A program made the position numbers and the translations under genes. Under the pieces are notes generated by a model that saw only the letters and a program-made list of their open reading frames with translations, was not told the origin of the DNA and did no database searches. Shown piece after piece: positions 10,068 through 16,857 of a stretch of DNA of 38,329 nt. Positions within the stretch are counted from its first letter, which is position 1. The number at the start of each line of letters is the position of its first letter. The DNA comes from Actinomycetota bacterium (GTDB lineage: Bacteria; Actinomycetota; Actinomycetes; Propionibacteriales; Propionibacteriaceae), in assembly GCA_020161015.1 (NCBI GenBank), contig JAIUOT010000001.1, positions 1 to 38,329 on the forward strand, in the 5' to 3' direction.

Positions 10068-10176
10068 CCCGACATTGTGGCAGGCGGCACCGCCGCCGCC
10101 CGCCCCCGGCGTCCACGGTGGCGCGGTCCGCGGCCCGGGCGGGTCGGCGTCCGCCGCGCTGGGTAGTGTGCGGGAC
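10068..10176. promoter_or_regulatory. Divergent promoter region for hisI-trp and the TIGR03085-type gene
   Basis: This 109-nt gap separates two divergent genes. On the minus strand CACAAT (10079-10074) ends exactly 6 nt before the hisI GTG. On the plus strand TAGTGT (10164-10169) ends 7 nt before the ATG at 10177. Neither start has a purine-rich ribosome binding site. Both fit the actinobacterial pattern in which transcription begins at the first base of the start codon. No convincing -35 boxes are seen. The -10 calls rest on sequence and spacing only. Confidence 0.5.
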
Positions 10177-10824
10177 ATGAGCCACAGCGCCCGCCCCGCA
10201 GACCAGCGCTCCGCCCTGTGCGATGCCCTCGACGCCGTCGTCCCCACCGCCCCGACCCTGTGCGAGGGATGGACGGCGCACCACCTCGCCGCGCACGTCT
10301 GGCTGCGCGAGAACGAGGCCTGGACGGTGGCCCCGGCGATCGCCCTGCGACAGTCCGGACGGGTCGAGCGGCGCCTCGAACACGTCCGGCGCCACCACTC
10401 CTACGCCGACCTTGTCGCGGCGATCCGGCGCGGCCCCGCAGGGCTCTCGCCGTTCCGGCTCCCGGGCGCGGAGTCGCTGGCGAACACCATCGAGTTCTTC
10501 ATCCACTGCGAGGACGTCCGCCGCGGCTCCGGCGTGATCACCCCGCGCCCACTCGACCTCGCACTGGAGAACCTCGCCTGGAAGCGGTCGGCCGTGATCG
10601 GCCGGCTGTTCCTGCGCGGGTGCCCGGTGGCCGTGTGGCTCCAGCGGGACACCCCGGGCAGCGAGCCGGTGCGGATCGGCCGCGGACCGGACATCGTCAC
10701 GCTCGCCGGCCGGCCGAGCGAGATCCTGCTGTACCTGTACGGACGGCGCGCCGCGGCGGATGTGGACGTCATCGGCGAACCGGCGGCCGTCTCGGTGGTC
10801 GAGCGCGCCCGGCTCGGATTCTGA
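10177..10824 (+). CDS. TIGR03085-type, DinB/mycothiol-dependent-fold protein
   Basis: A 215-residue protein related to the actinobacterial TIGR03085 family, which has the N-terminal metal-binding four-helix fold shared with mycothiol-dependent maleylpyruvate isomerase and DinB proteins. Support comes from [18 protein letters not shown] near residue 28 and [12 protein letters not shown] near residue 106; the histidines there are at positions that bind metal in relatives. No precise reaction is known, and a mycothiol-linked or metal-dependent role is inference. A TAGTGT hexamer 7 nt before the ATG suggests leaderless expression. It is divergent from hisI and 57 nt before serC. Confidence 0.8.
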   Translation: MSHSARPADQRSALCDALDAVVPTAPTLCEGWTAHHLAAHVWLRENEAWTVAPAIALRQSGRVERRLEHVRRHHSYADLVAAIRRGPAGLSPFRLPGAESLANTIEFFIHCEDVRRGSGVITPRPLDLALENLAWKRSAVIGRLFLRGCPVAVWLQRDTPGSEPVRIGRGPDIVTLAGRPSEILLYLYGRRAAADVDVIGEPAAVSVVERARLGF

Positions 10825-10869
10825 GCGTCCACAGCCGGGGACACGAGGGTCCGGCCGTAATCAAGCTGA

Positions 10870-10875
10870 CACAAT
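10870..10875 (+). promoter_or_regulatory. Probable leaderless -10 box of serC
   Basis: CACAAT ends exactly 6 nt before the serC ATG at 10882. The same hexamer at the same distance precedes hisI. No ribosome binding site lies between. A transcript starting at or next to the ATG is the simplest reading; there is no clear -35 box. Confidence 0.5.
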
Positions 10876-10881
10876 GACGCC

Positions 10882-11964
10882 ATGCGCGTCTACAACTTCT
10901 CCGCAGGTCCCGCCATGCTCCCGTTGGCCGCTCTCGAGGCGGCCCGGTCGGAACTCACCGACTGGCAGGGTTCGGGGAGCTCGGTGATGGAGGTCTCGCA
11001 CCGGGGCAAGGCCTTCGTCGCCTGCGCGGCCGAGACCGAGGCGCTGCTGCGCGAGCTCATGGGCGTGCCCGAGAACTACAAGGTCCTCTTCCTCCAGGGC
11101 GGCGCGTCCGGCCAGTTCGACGCGATCCCGCTGAACCTCGCCGCTCCCGGCGACCCTGCGGACTTCCTCAACACCGGCCAGTGGTCGGCGAAGGCGATCA
11201 AGGCGGCCAAGGCCCAGGGGCTGGCCGTCAGCGTGCTCGCCGACGAGGCCGCGTCCCACTACACCACCACCCCGGCGGAGGGCAGCTTCAGCGTCAACCC
11301 GGCGGCCACGTACCTGCACTACACGCCCAACGAGACGATCGGTGGCGTCGAGTTCGGCTACGTCCCCGACGCCGGCGGCGTGCCGCTGGTGGCCGACATG
11401 AGCTCGACCATCCTGTCCCGGCCGGTCGATGTGTCGCGCTACGGCCTGATCTACGCCGGCGCCCAGAAGAACATGGGGCCCTCCGGCCTGTGCGTGGTGA
11501 TCGTCCGCGACGACCTGATCGGCAACGCGCGTCCCGGAACGCCCTCGATCTGGGACTACAAGGCGATGGCCGATGCCGACTCGATGCTGAACACCCCGCC
11601 GACCTTCGGCATCTACCTGCTCGGCAAGATCCTCGCCTGGGTGAAGGAGAGCGGAGGCCTGGCCGGGATGGCCGAGCGCAACCGGGCCAAGGCGGACGCC
11701 CTGTACGGGTTCATCGACGCCAGCGACTACTACTCCAACCCGGTGGCGAAGGACTCGCGGTCGTGGATGAACGTGCCGTTCCTCCAGGCCCGTCCGGAGC
11801 TCGACAAGGCCTTCGTGACCGAGGCCGAGGCCGCCGGCCTGACCGCGTTGGCCGGCCACCGCTCGGTGGGCGGCATGCGGGCCAGCATCTACAACGCGAT
11901 GCCGCTGGAGGGCGTGCAGGCGCTGATCGACTTCATGACCGACTTCGAACGCCGCAACGGGTGA
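10882..11964 (+). CDS. serC: Phosphoserine aminotransferase, E. coli/Firmicutes type
   Basis: PLP-dependent transaminase that makes phosphoserine from 3-phosphohydroxypyruvate and glutamate. The 360-residue protein begins MRVYNFSAGPAMLP and has SSVMEVSHRGK, the PLP lysine Lys196 in YAGAQKNMGPSGL, MNTPPTF-like LNTPPTFGIY, and the C-terminal GHRSVGGMRASIYNAMP motif. These match the SerC subgroup of E. coli and Bacillus rather than the divergent mycobacterial SerC, which lacks the NFSAGPAMLP start. The serA gene follows after 7 nt, so the pair is an operon for serine synthesis. The start has a CACAAT box 6 nt upstream rather than a ribosome binding site. Confidence 0.97.
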   Translation: MRVYNFSAGPAMLPLAALEAARSELTDWQGSGSSVMEVSHRGKAFVACAAETEALLRELMGVPENYKVLFLQGGASGQFDAIPLNLAAPGDPADFLNTGQWSAKAIKAAKAQGLAVSVLADEAASHYTTTPAEGSFSVNPAATYLHYTPNETIGGVEFGYVPDAGGVPLVADMSSTILSRPVDVSRYGLIYAGAQKNMGPSGLCVVIVRDDLIGNARPGTPSIWDYKAMADADSMLNTPPTFGIYLLGKILAWVKESGGLAGMAERNRAKADALYGFIDASDYYSNPVAKDSRSWMNVPFLQARPELDKAFVTEAEAAGLTALAGHRSVGGMRASIYNAMPLEGVQALIDFMTDFERRNG

Positions 11965-11971
11965 GGACCAG

Positions 11972-13141
11972 ATGACCTTCACGATCAAGACGCTCAACGC
12001 GATCAGCCACACCGGACTCTCCCGGCTCCCGAAGGACGAGTTCGAGGTGTCCTCGGAGGTCGAGCACCCGGATGCGATCATGCTGCGCTCGGCGAACCTC
12101 CACGGGGTGGAGATCCCGGCGTCCGTGCTGGCGGTGGCCCGCGCGGGTGCCGGCACCAACAACATCCCGATCGCCGACTACAGCGCCCGCGGCATCCCCG
12201 TCTTCAACACCCCCGGCGCCAACGCCAACGCGGTGAAGGAACTCGTCGTCGCCGCGCTGTTCCTCGCCGCGCGCAACATCGTCCCCGCCGCGGCGTTCGC
12301 GCACCGCCTCGAGGGTGACGCCGCCTCGATGGACAAGGCCGTCGAGGCGGGCAAGAAGGCCTTCGTCGGCTGGGAGCTCCCCGGGCGCACCCTGGGAGTC
12401 ATCGGCCTGGGCGCCATCGGCGTCGAGGTGGCCAACGCCGCCACGGCGCTCGGCATGAAGGTGCTGGGCTACGACCCCGGGATCACGGTCGAGCACGCCT
12501 GGAACCTCAGCTCGTTCGTCGAGCACGTGACGAACCTCGACCAGCTGCTCAAGCGCGCCGACATCATCACGATCCACGTGCCGCTGGTCGACGCGACCCG
12601 CGGGCTGATCGGGGCGGAGGCGCTGGGACGCATGCGCAAGTCGGCCGTGGTGATCAACTTCGCCCGCGGCCCGATCGTCGACGAGGACGCCGTCGTGGAG
12701 GCGCTCGAGAGCGGCCAGCTGCGCGCCTACATCTGCGACTTCCCCTCCCCCGCGCTGAACAAGCGCGACAAGGTGGTCACGCTGCCCCACCTGGGCGCGT
12801 CGACCAACGAGGCCGAGGAGAACTGCGCGCGGATGGCCGCCGACCAGCTGCGGGACTTCCTCACCGAGGGCACCATCGTGAACTCGGTGAACTTCCCCAA
12901 CGCGTCGCTCGCCCGGGCCGAGGGCACCAGCCGGATCGCCATCGCGAACAGCAACGTGCCCAACATGGTGGGCCAGATCTCCACGCTGCTGGCGTCGGCG
13001 GGCCTGAACATCGCCGACCTGCTCAACAAGTCGCGCGGTGAGCTCGCCTACACCCTCGTCGACGTGGACGGCGACGTGCCGGACTCGGTGATGGCCCAGA
13101 TCCGCGGCATCGCCGGCGTCCTCTCGGCCCGGCTGATCTGA
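11972..13141 (+). CDS. serA: D-3-phosphoglycerate dehydrogenase, short form
   Basis: Oxidises 3-phosphoglycerate with NAD, the entry step of serine synthesis. At 389 residues it is the short type: substrate and NAD domains (AGAGTNNIPI, NTPGANANAVKE, VIGLGAIGVEVA, VINFARGPIVDE, LPHLGAST with the catalytic histidine) followed directly by a C-terminal ACT domain of about 70 residues (MVGQISTLLASAGLNIADL). The long actinobacterial form, with an extra intervening domain and about 530 residues, is different. The ACT domain suggests control by serine. The start has GAGGA about 4 nt before the ATG and lies 7 nt after serC. Three hairpins follow the stop codon. Confidence 0.96.
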   Translation: MTFTIKTLNAISHTGLSRLPKDEFEVSSEVEHPDAIMLRSANLHGVEIPASVLAVARAGAGTNNIPIADYSARGIPVFNTPGANANAVKELVVAALFLAARNIVPAAAFAHRLEGDAASMDKAVEAGKKAFVGWELPGRTLGVIGLGAIGVEVANAATALGMKVLGYDPGITVEHAWNLSSFVEHVTNLDQLLKRADIITIHVPLVDATRGLIGAEALGRMRKSAVVINFARGPIVDEDAVVEALESGQLRAYICDFPSPALNKRDKVVTLPHLGASTNEAEENCARMAADQLRDFLTEGTIVNSVNFPNASLARAEGTSRIAIANSNVPNMVGQISTLLASAGLNIADLLNKSRGELAYTLVDVDGDVPDSVMAQIRGIAGVLSARLI

Positions 13142-13151
13142 GGGTCTCGCC

Positions 13152-13253
13152 GCGGCACCGCGGGGGCCGGCCCGTACGGCCGTCCGGGTGCCGCACGCAC
13201 CCCGGTGAGCACGCACCGGCGTGCGTGATACCGCCGGGCACCCAATTGCCCGG
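13152..13253 (+). terminator. Cluster of three hairpins downstream of serA
   Basis: The gap after serA contains three stem-loops in a row. Hairpin 1: GCGGCACC (13152-13159) pairs with GGTGCCGC (13187-13194), with an inner GGCCG/CGGCC stem. Hairpin 2: GCACGC (13209-13214) pairs with GCGTGC (13219-13224) around ACCG. Hairpin 3: CCGGGCA (13234-13240) pairs with TGCCCGG (13247-13253). No U tract follows, as is usual in high-GC actinobacteria. They most likely end serC-serA transcription; a regulatory RNA role is possible but unsupported. Confidence 0.5.
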
Positions 13254-13291
13254 TGCCACTTGTGCACCTGTGAACCGGCGCTGACGAGGCC

Positions 13292-13297
13292 TAACGT
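13292..13297 (+). promoter_or_regulatory. Possible -10 box before the 62-residue membrane protein gene
   Basis: TAACGT fits the TANNNT -10 pattern and lies 32 nt before the ATG at 13330. This leaves room for a leader of about 26 nt carrying the strong GGAAGGAG site. No good -35 match is seen. Confidence 0.35.
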
Positions 13298-13329
13298 GGT
13301 CGGCATCGGGCGTTCGGAAGGAGCACGCG

Positions 13330-13518
13330 ATGTCTCTCACCCAGACCCAGAAGAACTACTGGACCGGCTCGGCGGTCGCGGGGGCCGTGCTCGCGATCCT
13401 GTTCGGGATCCTCGCGGCGACCTCCTCGGGAGGCAACCAGGGGGCCTACATCGCCGCCTGCGTGGCCTGCGCGCTGGTGATGGTGGTCTGCGTCGTCGTC
13501 CTGTTGGTCAAGAAGTAG
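13330..13518 (+). CDS. Small two-helix membrane protein, function unknown
   Basis: A 62-residue protein with a short polar N-terminus (MSLTQTQKNYWTG), one hydrophobic helix at about 13-31, a glycine/serine-rich turn (SSGGNQGA) and a second helix at about 39-59 ending in KK. The start is supported by GGAAGGAG 7 nt before the ATG. It stands alone: hairpins precede it and a strong terminator follows 1 nt after the stop. I do not recognise a family. The clear ribosome binding site, own terminator and membrane-like composition argue that it is a real gene. Confidence 0.7.
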   Translation: MSLTQTQKNYWTGSAVAGAVLAILFGILAATSSGGNQGAYIAACVACALVMVVCVVVLLVKK

Positions 13519-13519
13519 C

Positions 13520-13549
13520 GGCGCGGGCCCTGGCGGTAGGGCCCGCGCC
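13520..13549 (+). terminator. Strong 12-bp terminator hairpin
   Basis: GGCGCGGGCCCT (13520-13531) pairs perfectly with AGGGCCCGCGCC (13538-13549) around a 6-nt loop. It begins 2 nt after the stop of the 62-residue membrane protein gene. No U tract follows, typical of actinobacterial terminators. Confidence 0.75.
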
Positions 13550-13652
13550 GGTGCTCCGGTACCCCGGACGGGTTCGGACGGCACGCGGGACCCGCTCAGC
13601 AACCCTGCGCAGGCCACCGGGCGCGCGGCGCCGGCCGGCTTGGGCGGTTCGC

Positions 13653-13658
13653 TAAGGT
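13653..13658 (+). promoter_or_regulatory. Probable leaderless -10 box for the 119-residue membrane protein
   Basis: TAAGGT fits TANNNT and ends 7 nt before the ATG at 13666, with no ribosome binding site between. This matches the leaderless spacing seen at several other genes here. Confidence 0.5.
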
Positions 13659-13665
13659 CACGGCC

Positions 13666-14025
13666 ATGGGTCCAGTCATCGGTATCTTCGTCGTCCTCCA
13701 CTTCCTCGGCATGGCCGCCATTCTCGGCGGCTGGCTCGCCATCCGGCTCGGCGCCCCCCGGGGCCTCTCGGTTCTGGTGTGGGGAGCGCGGGCGCAGCTG
13801 GTGATCGGCGTGGTCCTGGTCGGGCTACTCGAGATGGCACAGGCCGACCTGAACATGGCCAAGATCGGCGTCAAGCTCGCCGTCGCGCTCGGCGCGGTCG
13901 CCTGCGCGGAGATCGCCGGCGCTCGCGACCGTAAGGGCAATCCCGCCCCGGTCCTGGTGGACGTCGCGGCGGGCCTCGCGGTGATCAACGTGCTGGTCGC
14001 CGTGCTCTGGCGCACCGGGTCGTAG
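13666..14025 (+). CDS. Membrane protein of 119 residues, function unknown
   Basis: A small integral membrane protein with four hydrophobic segments, roughly at residues 3-24, 31-53, 65-83 and 94-114. Small polar loops include a basic RDRKGNP before the last helix. Helix 1 contains HFLGMAAILGGW and helix 2 is followed by EMAQADLNMAKIGVKL. Similar small proteins are common in Actinobacteria, but I cannot assign a function. It follows a strong terminator and is followed by another hairpin, so it appears to be a single-gene unit with a leaderless promoter. Confidence 0.75.
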   Translation: MGPVIGIFVVLHFLGMAAILGGWLAIRLGAPRGLSVLVWGARAQLVIGVVLVGLLEMAQADLNMAKIGVKLAVALGAVACAEIAGARDRKGNPAPVLVDVAAGLAVINVLVAVLWRTGS

Positions 14026-14039
14026 CCGGCGGGTGACGC

Positions 14040-14072
14040 TCACCGTGCCGGTCGCCGGACCGGTGACGGTGA
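14040..14072 (+). terminator. Hairpin after the 119-residue membrane protein gene
   Basis: CACCGT (14041-14046) and CCGGTC (14048-14053) pair with ACGGTG (14066-14071) and GACCGG (14058-14063) around a GCCG loop, with a small internal loop. A T-A pair closes the base. A second, shorter hairpin, CGGGGC/GCCCCG, follows at 14087-14103. Both lie between one gene's stop and the next gene's promoter, which suits termination. Confidence 0.5.
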
Positions 14073-14177
14073 CGTCACGCACCGCCCGGGGCTTCCGGCC
14101 CCGTCCGCGCGCCGTCGTGCATCCGACCCGCCGACAGTCGTACGACGTCGGTGCTCGCCCACCGGCACCGCGGCGGC

Positions 14178-14183
14178 TATGGT
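14178..14183 (+). promoter_or_regulatory. Probable leaderless -10 box for the spermidine-synthase-like gene
   Basis: TATGGT ends 6 nt before the ATG at 14190. No ribosome binding site precedes the ATG. The position predicts transcription starting at the start codon. Confidence 0.5.
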
Positions 14184-14189
14184 CTCGCC

Positions 14190-16253
14190 ATGCACCCCGT
14201 GAGCGGCGCGTCCACCGCCACCCCGACCCGCCGATCCTGGCGACTGTCCGCCGACGCGGAGCCCGACCGGCCCGATCGGGCGGTGGTGCTCCGGCTGGTG
14301 CTCGGCAGCACGCTGATGCTCTTCCTCGAGCTCGCCCTGATCCGGTGGCTCGGCTCGAACGTCGTGCACCTGAGCTACTTCTCCAACTTCGTGCTGCTGG
14401 GCTCGTTCCTCGGCATCGGCCTGGGCTTCCTGATCGCCCGGCGGTCCTGGTCGGTCCTGCCCGGCGTGCCGGTGGTCCTCGCCGTCCTCGTGATCGCCAC
14501 CTACGCCGCACCGGTCACCATCGACCGTGCCGGCGACCAGATCATCTACTTCACCTCCCTCAACACCACGGGCCCACCCGCCTGGGTGGTGCTGCCACTG
14601 ATCTTCGTGCTCGTCGCCGCCGTGCTCGCGGGCCCGGCCGAGGTCGTCGGACGCTGCTTCGCCCAGCTCCGCCCGCTGACCGCCTACCGCTGGGACCTCG
14701 TCGGATCGCTGATCGGCATCGTCTCCTTCACGCTCCTGTCGTTCCTCGGTGCGCCGTCGGTGGTGTGGGGCGTCCTCGTGGCTGCCGCCTTCACCGTGCT
14801 CGCCGTCCCGCGCCACCGGCTGCTCACGGTGGTCGCCGGCGCCGCCATAAACACCGTCCTGCTGCTGGAGACCATCACGCCGGGCAACTCCTGGTCGCCC
14901 TACTACAAGGTGCACACCCGTGACCTGGTGGTGGACGGGGTCCCCCTGGTCGACATCTCCGTCAACGGAGTGCCTCACCAGGTGATGCGGTCGGCGCAGC
15001 AGCGCCTCAAGGAGGAGCCGCAGTACTCGAAGCCGTACCTCCGGACGCCGGGCAACCCCCTGCGCAACGTGTTGATCATCGGGGCGGGCTCGGGTTCGGA
15101 CGTGGCGATCGCGCTGAGCAAGGGTGCCGGGCACGTCGACGCCGTCGACATCGACCCCCGGATCATGGAGATCGGCGTCCAGCGCAATCCCGACCGCCCC
15201 TACGACGACCCCCGGGTGACCCGCCACGTGAACGACGGCCGGGCCTTCCTGGAAACCACCGACACCCGCTACGACCTGATCCTCTTCGCCCTGCCCGACT
15301 CGCTCGCCCTGGTCACGGGCGCCTCCCAGATCCGGCTGGAGAGCTTCCTGTTCACCGAGCAGGCGATCGCCGCGGCGAGGGCGCACCTGACGCCCGACGG
15401 GGCCTTCGCGATGTACAACTACTACCGCGAGGACTGGCTGATCGACCGGCTCGCGGGCACCGCGGAGGCCGCCTTCGGCCACGTCCCGTGCGTCGACAAG
15501 GTCGGCGGCGGCCAGGCCGTGGTCACCGCAGCGCTGGACGAGTCGAAGCAGTCCTGCGACGGCGTGCACGTGGCCTCCTCGACGGTGATCGCTCCCGCCA
15601 CGGACGACCGTCCGTTCCTGTACTACCAGGGCGGCCCGATCCCGATGCTCTACCTCGGCGCCCTCGGCGGCATCCTGCTGATCTCCTTCATCGCCGTGCG
15701 TGCGCTGGGCGGCCCGCTGCGGGAGATGCGTCCCTATGCCGACCTGTTCTTCATGGGCGCGGCCTTCATGCTGCTGGAGACGAAGAACATCACGACGTTC
15801 GCGCTGCTGTTCGGCACCACCTGGCTGGTCAACGCGCTGGTGTTCGCCGGGGTGCTGCTCATCGTGCTGGCCGCGGTCGAGACGACACGGCGGTTCCGGA
15901 CGCCGCCGCTGCCCGTCGTCTTCGGCGGCATCGCCGCCTCGCTGGCCGTCTGCTACCTCGTCGATCCCGCCTGGCTCCTGGCGCTGCCGGTGCTGCCCCG
16001 GCTCGTCGTGGCGGTGCTGCTGGCGTTCGTCCCGATCTACCTTGCCAACGTGGCGTTCTCGAAACGCTTCGCAGCCTCCGACGACTCCCGCGCGGCGTTC
16101 GGCCTCAACCTGCTCGGTGCGATGCTGGGTGGCTGCCTGGAGTACTTCGCCCTGCTCACCGGCTACGCGAACCTGCTGGTGATGGTGGCCGTGCTGTACC
16201 TGCTGGCCTTCCTCCTGACGCCACGGAAAAAGGGCTCGCTCGTCGCGGTGTAG
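14190..16253 (+). CDS. Polytopic membrane protein with a spermidine-synthase-like domain
   Basis: A 687-residue protein in three parts: an N-terminal membrane region of about six or seven helices (roughly residues 33-235), a soluble Rossmann-type domain (about 240-480), and a C-terminal membrane region of about seven helices (about 488-680). The middle part has the nucleotide-binding motif IIGAGSGSD (297-304), an acidic strand end DAVDID near 318 and YDLILFALPD near 361, as in spermidine synthase and related methyltransferases. The usual aminopropyltransferase active-site pattern (an Asp-rich DxxDP-type loop) is not conserved; the loop reads ALPDSLALVTGAS. Aminopropyl transfer is therefore doubtful, and a methyltransferase or other membrane-coupled activity is possible. 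The start was chosen at ATG 14190 because of the -10 box 6 nt upstream. The DUF1697-like gene follows after 2 nt. Confidence 0.8.
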   Translation: MHPVSGASTATPTRRSWRLSADAEPDRPDRAVVLRLVLGSTLMLFLELALIRWLGSNVVHLSYFSNFVLLGSFLGIGLGFLIARRSWSVLPGVPVVLAVLVIATYAAPVTIDRAGDQIIYFTSLNTTGPPAWVVLPLIFVLVAAVLAGPAEVVGRCFAQLRPLTAYRWDLVGSLIGIVSFTLLSFLGAPSVVWGVLVAAAFTVLAVPRHRLLTVVAGAAINTVLLLETITPGNSWSPYYKVHTRDLVVDGVPLVDISVNGVPHQVMRSAQQRLKEEPQYSKPYLRTPGNPLRNVLIIGAGSGSDVAIALSKGAGHVDAVDIDPRIMEIGVQRNPDRPYDDPRVTRHVNDGRAFLETTDTRYDLILFALPDSLALVTGASQIRLESFLFTEQAIAAARAHLTPDGAFAMYNYYREDWLIDRLAGTAEAAFGHVPCVDKVGGGQAVVTAALDESKQSCDGVHVASSTVIAPATDDRPFLYYQGGPIPMLYLGALGGILLISFIAVRALGGPLREMRPYADLFFMGAAFMLLETKNITTFALLFGTTWLVNALVFAGVLLIVLAAVETTRRFRTPPLPVVFGGIAASLAVCYLVDPAWLLALPVLPRLVVAVLLAFVPIYLANVAFSKRFAASDDSRAAFGLNLLGAMLGGCLEYFALLTGYANLLVMVAVLYLLAFLLTPRKKGSLVAV

Positions 16254-16255
16254 CC

Positions 16256-16777
16256 ATGCTCCACGTCGCGTTCTTCCGGAACATGAACCTGGGCCAGGCC
16301 CGGAGCGCCTCGCCGACGTCCGCCCAGCTGCTCGCAGCGTTCGCAGCGGCCGGGGCGCAGCACGCCGCCAATTTCCAGGTCAACGGCACCGTGGTCTTCG
16401 AGGCCGGGGACCCGCGCGCGGTGGTGGACGGCGTGCGGCAGGTGCTCGCCGGCGCCACCGGGTACTCCGACGCCGCCGTGGTTCGGGGTGCCGACTGGCT
16501 CGTCGACCTGGCCGGACGCCTGGACGCCGACCTGCCGGGCGCCGAGGTGGCCCTGTTCGACGCGTCGTCCGTCCCTGCGCTGGGGCTGCCCTGGGTCGAC
16601 GCCGGGGGGAACCTCACGGTGGTCGAACTGGACCGGCTCCACGCGGTCACGTCCTGGGCTGCGGGGAACACGGGCAGCGGCGCCAATCCGGTCCTGACCC
16701 GCCTGCTGGGCGTGCCCGTCACCTGTCGCGGCGTCCGCACGATGATCCGCCTGGCCGCGCGGCTGTCCGCGTCCTGA
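16256..16777 (+). CDS. DUF1697-like protein
   Basis: A 173-residue protein whose N-terminus (MLHVAFFRNMNLGQ) and the later segment NFQVNGTVVFEAGDP resemble the DUF1697 family, in which the start reads LLRGINVGG and a SGNVVF strand follows. The C-terminal part (WAAGNTGSGANPVLTRLLGVPVTCRGVRTM) fits the conserved end of that family, where an asparagine/arginine-rich loop precedes TxRNWxT. Here the last motif is CRGVRTMIRL, a divergent version. The function of the family is unknown. The ATG lies 2 nt after the stop of the large membrane protein gene, so they are probably co-transcribed. Confidence 0.7.
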   Translation: MLHVAFFRNMNLGQARSASPTSAQLLAAFAAAGAQHAANFQVNGTVVFEAGDPRAVVDGVRQVLAGATGYSDAAVVRGADWLVDLAGRLDADLPGAEVALFDASSVPALGLPWVDAGGNLTVVELDRLHAVTSWAAGNTGSGANPVLTRLLGVPVTCRGVRTMIRLAARLSAS

Positions 16778-16796
16778 CCCCCACCCCGCACCGCCG

Positions 16797-16838
16797 AAGT
16801 GGACCCAAACCGCCGTTGTCGGCGGTTTGGGTCCACTT
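16797..16838. terminator. Perfect 42-nt palindrome at a convergent gene border
   Basis: Arms of 19 nt, 16797-16815 and 16820-16838, are perfect reverse complements around a TTGT loop. The left arm begins AAGTGGACCCAAACC and the right arm ends GGTTTGGGTCCACTT. The element sits in the 80-nt gap between the DUF1697-like gene (plus) and the helicase gene (minus), so it could end transcription from both sides. The arms are less GC-rich than flanking DNA. It may also be a copy of a dispersed palindromic repeat. Confidence 0.7.
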
Positions 16839-16857
16839 TGCGGGAGAGGGGGGCGGG

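Noticed and set aside
8200-10506. A longer trpE reading frame starting far upstream
   Set aside because: The extra 262 residues overlap hisI and the divergent gene and have no family similarity; the ATG at 9720 overlaps the hisI stop in a classic coupled arrangement.
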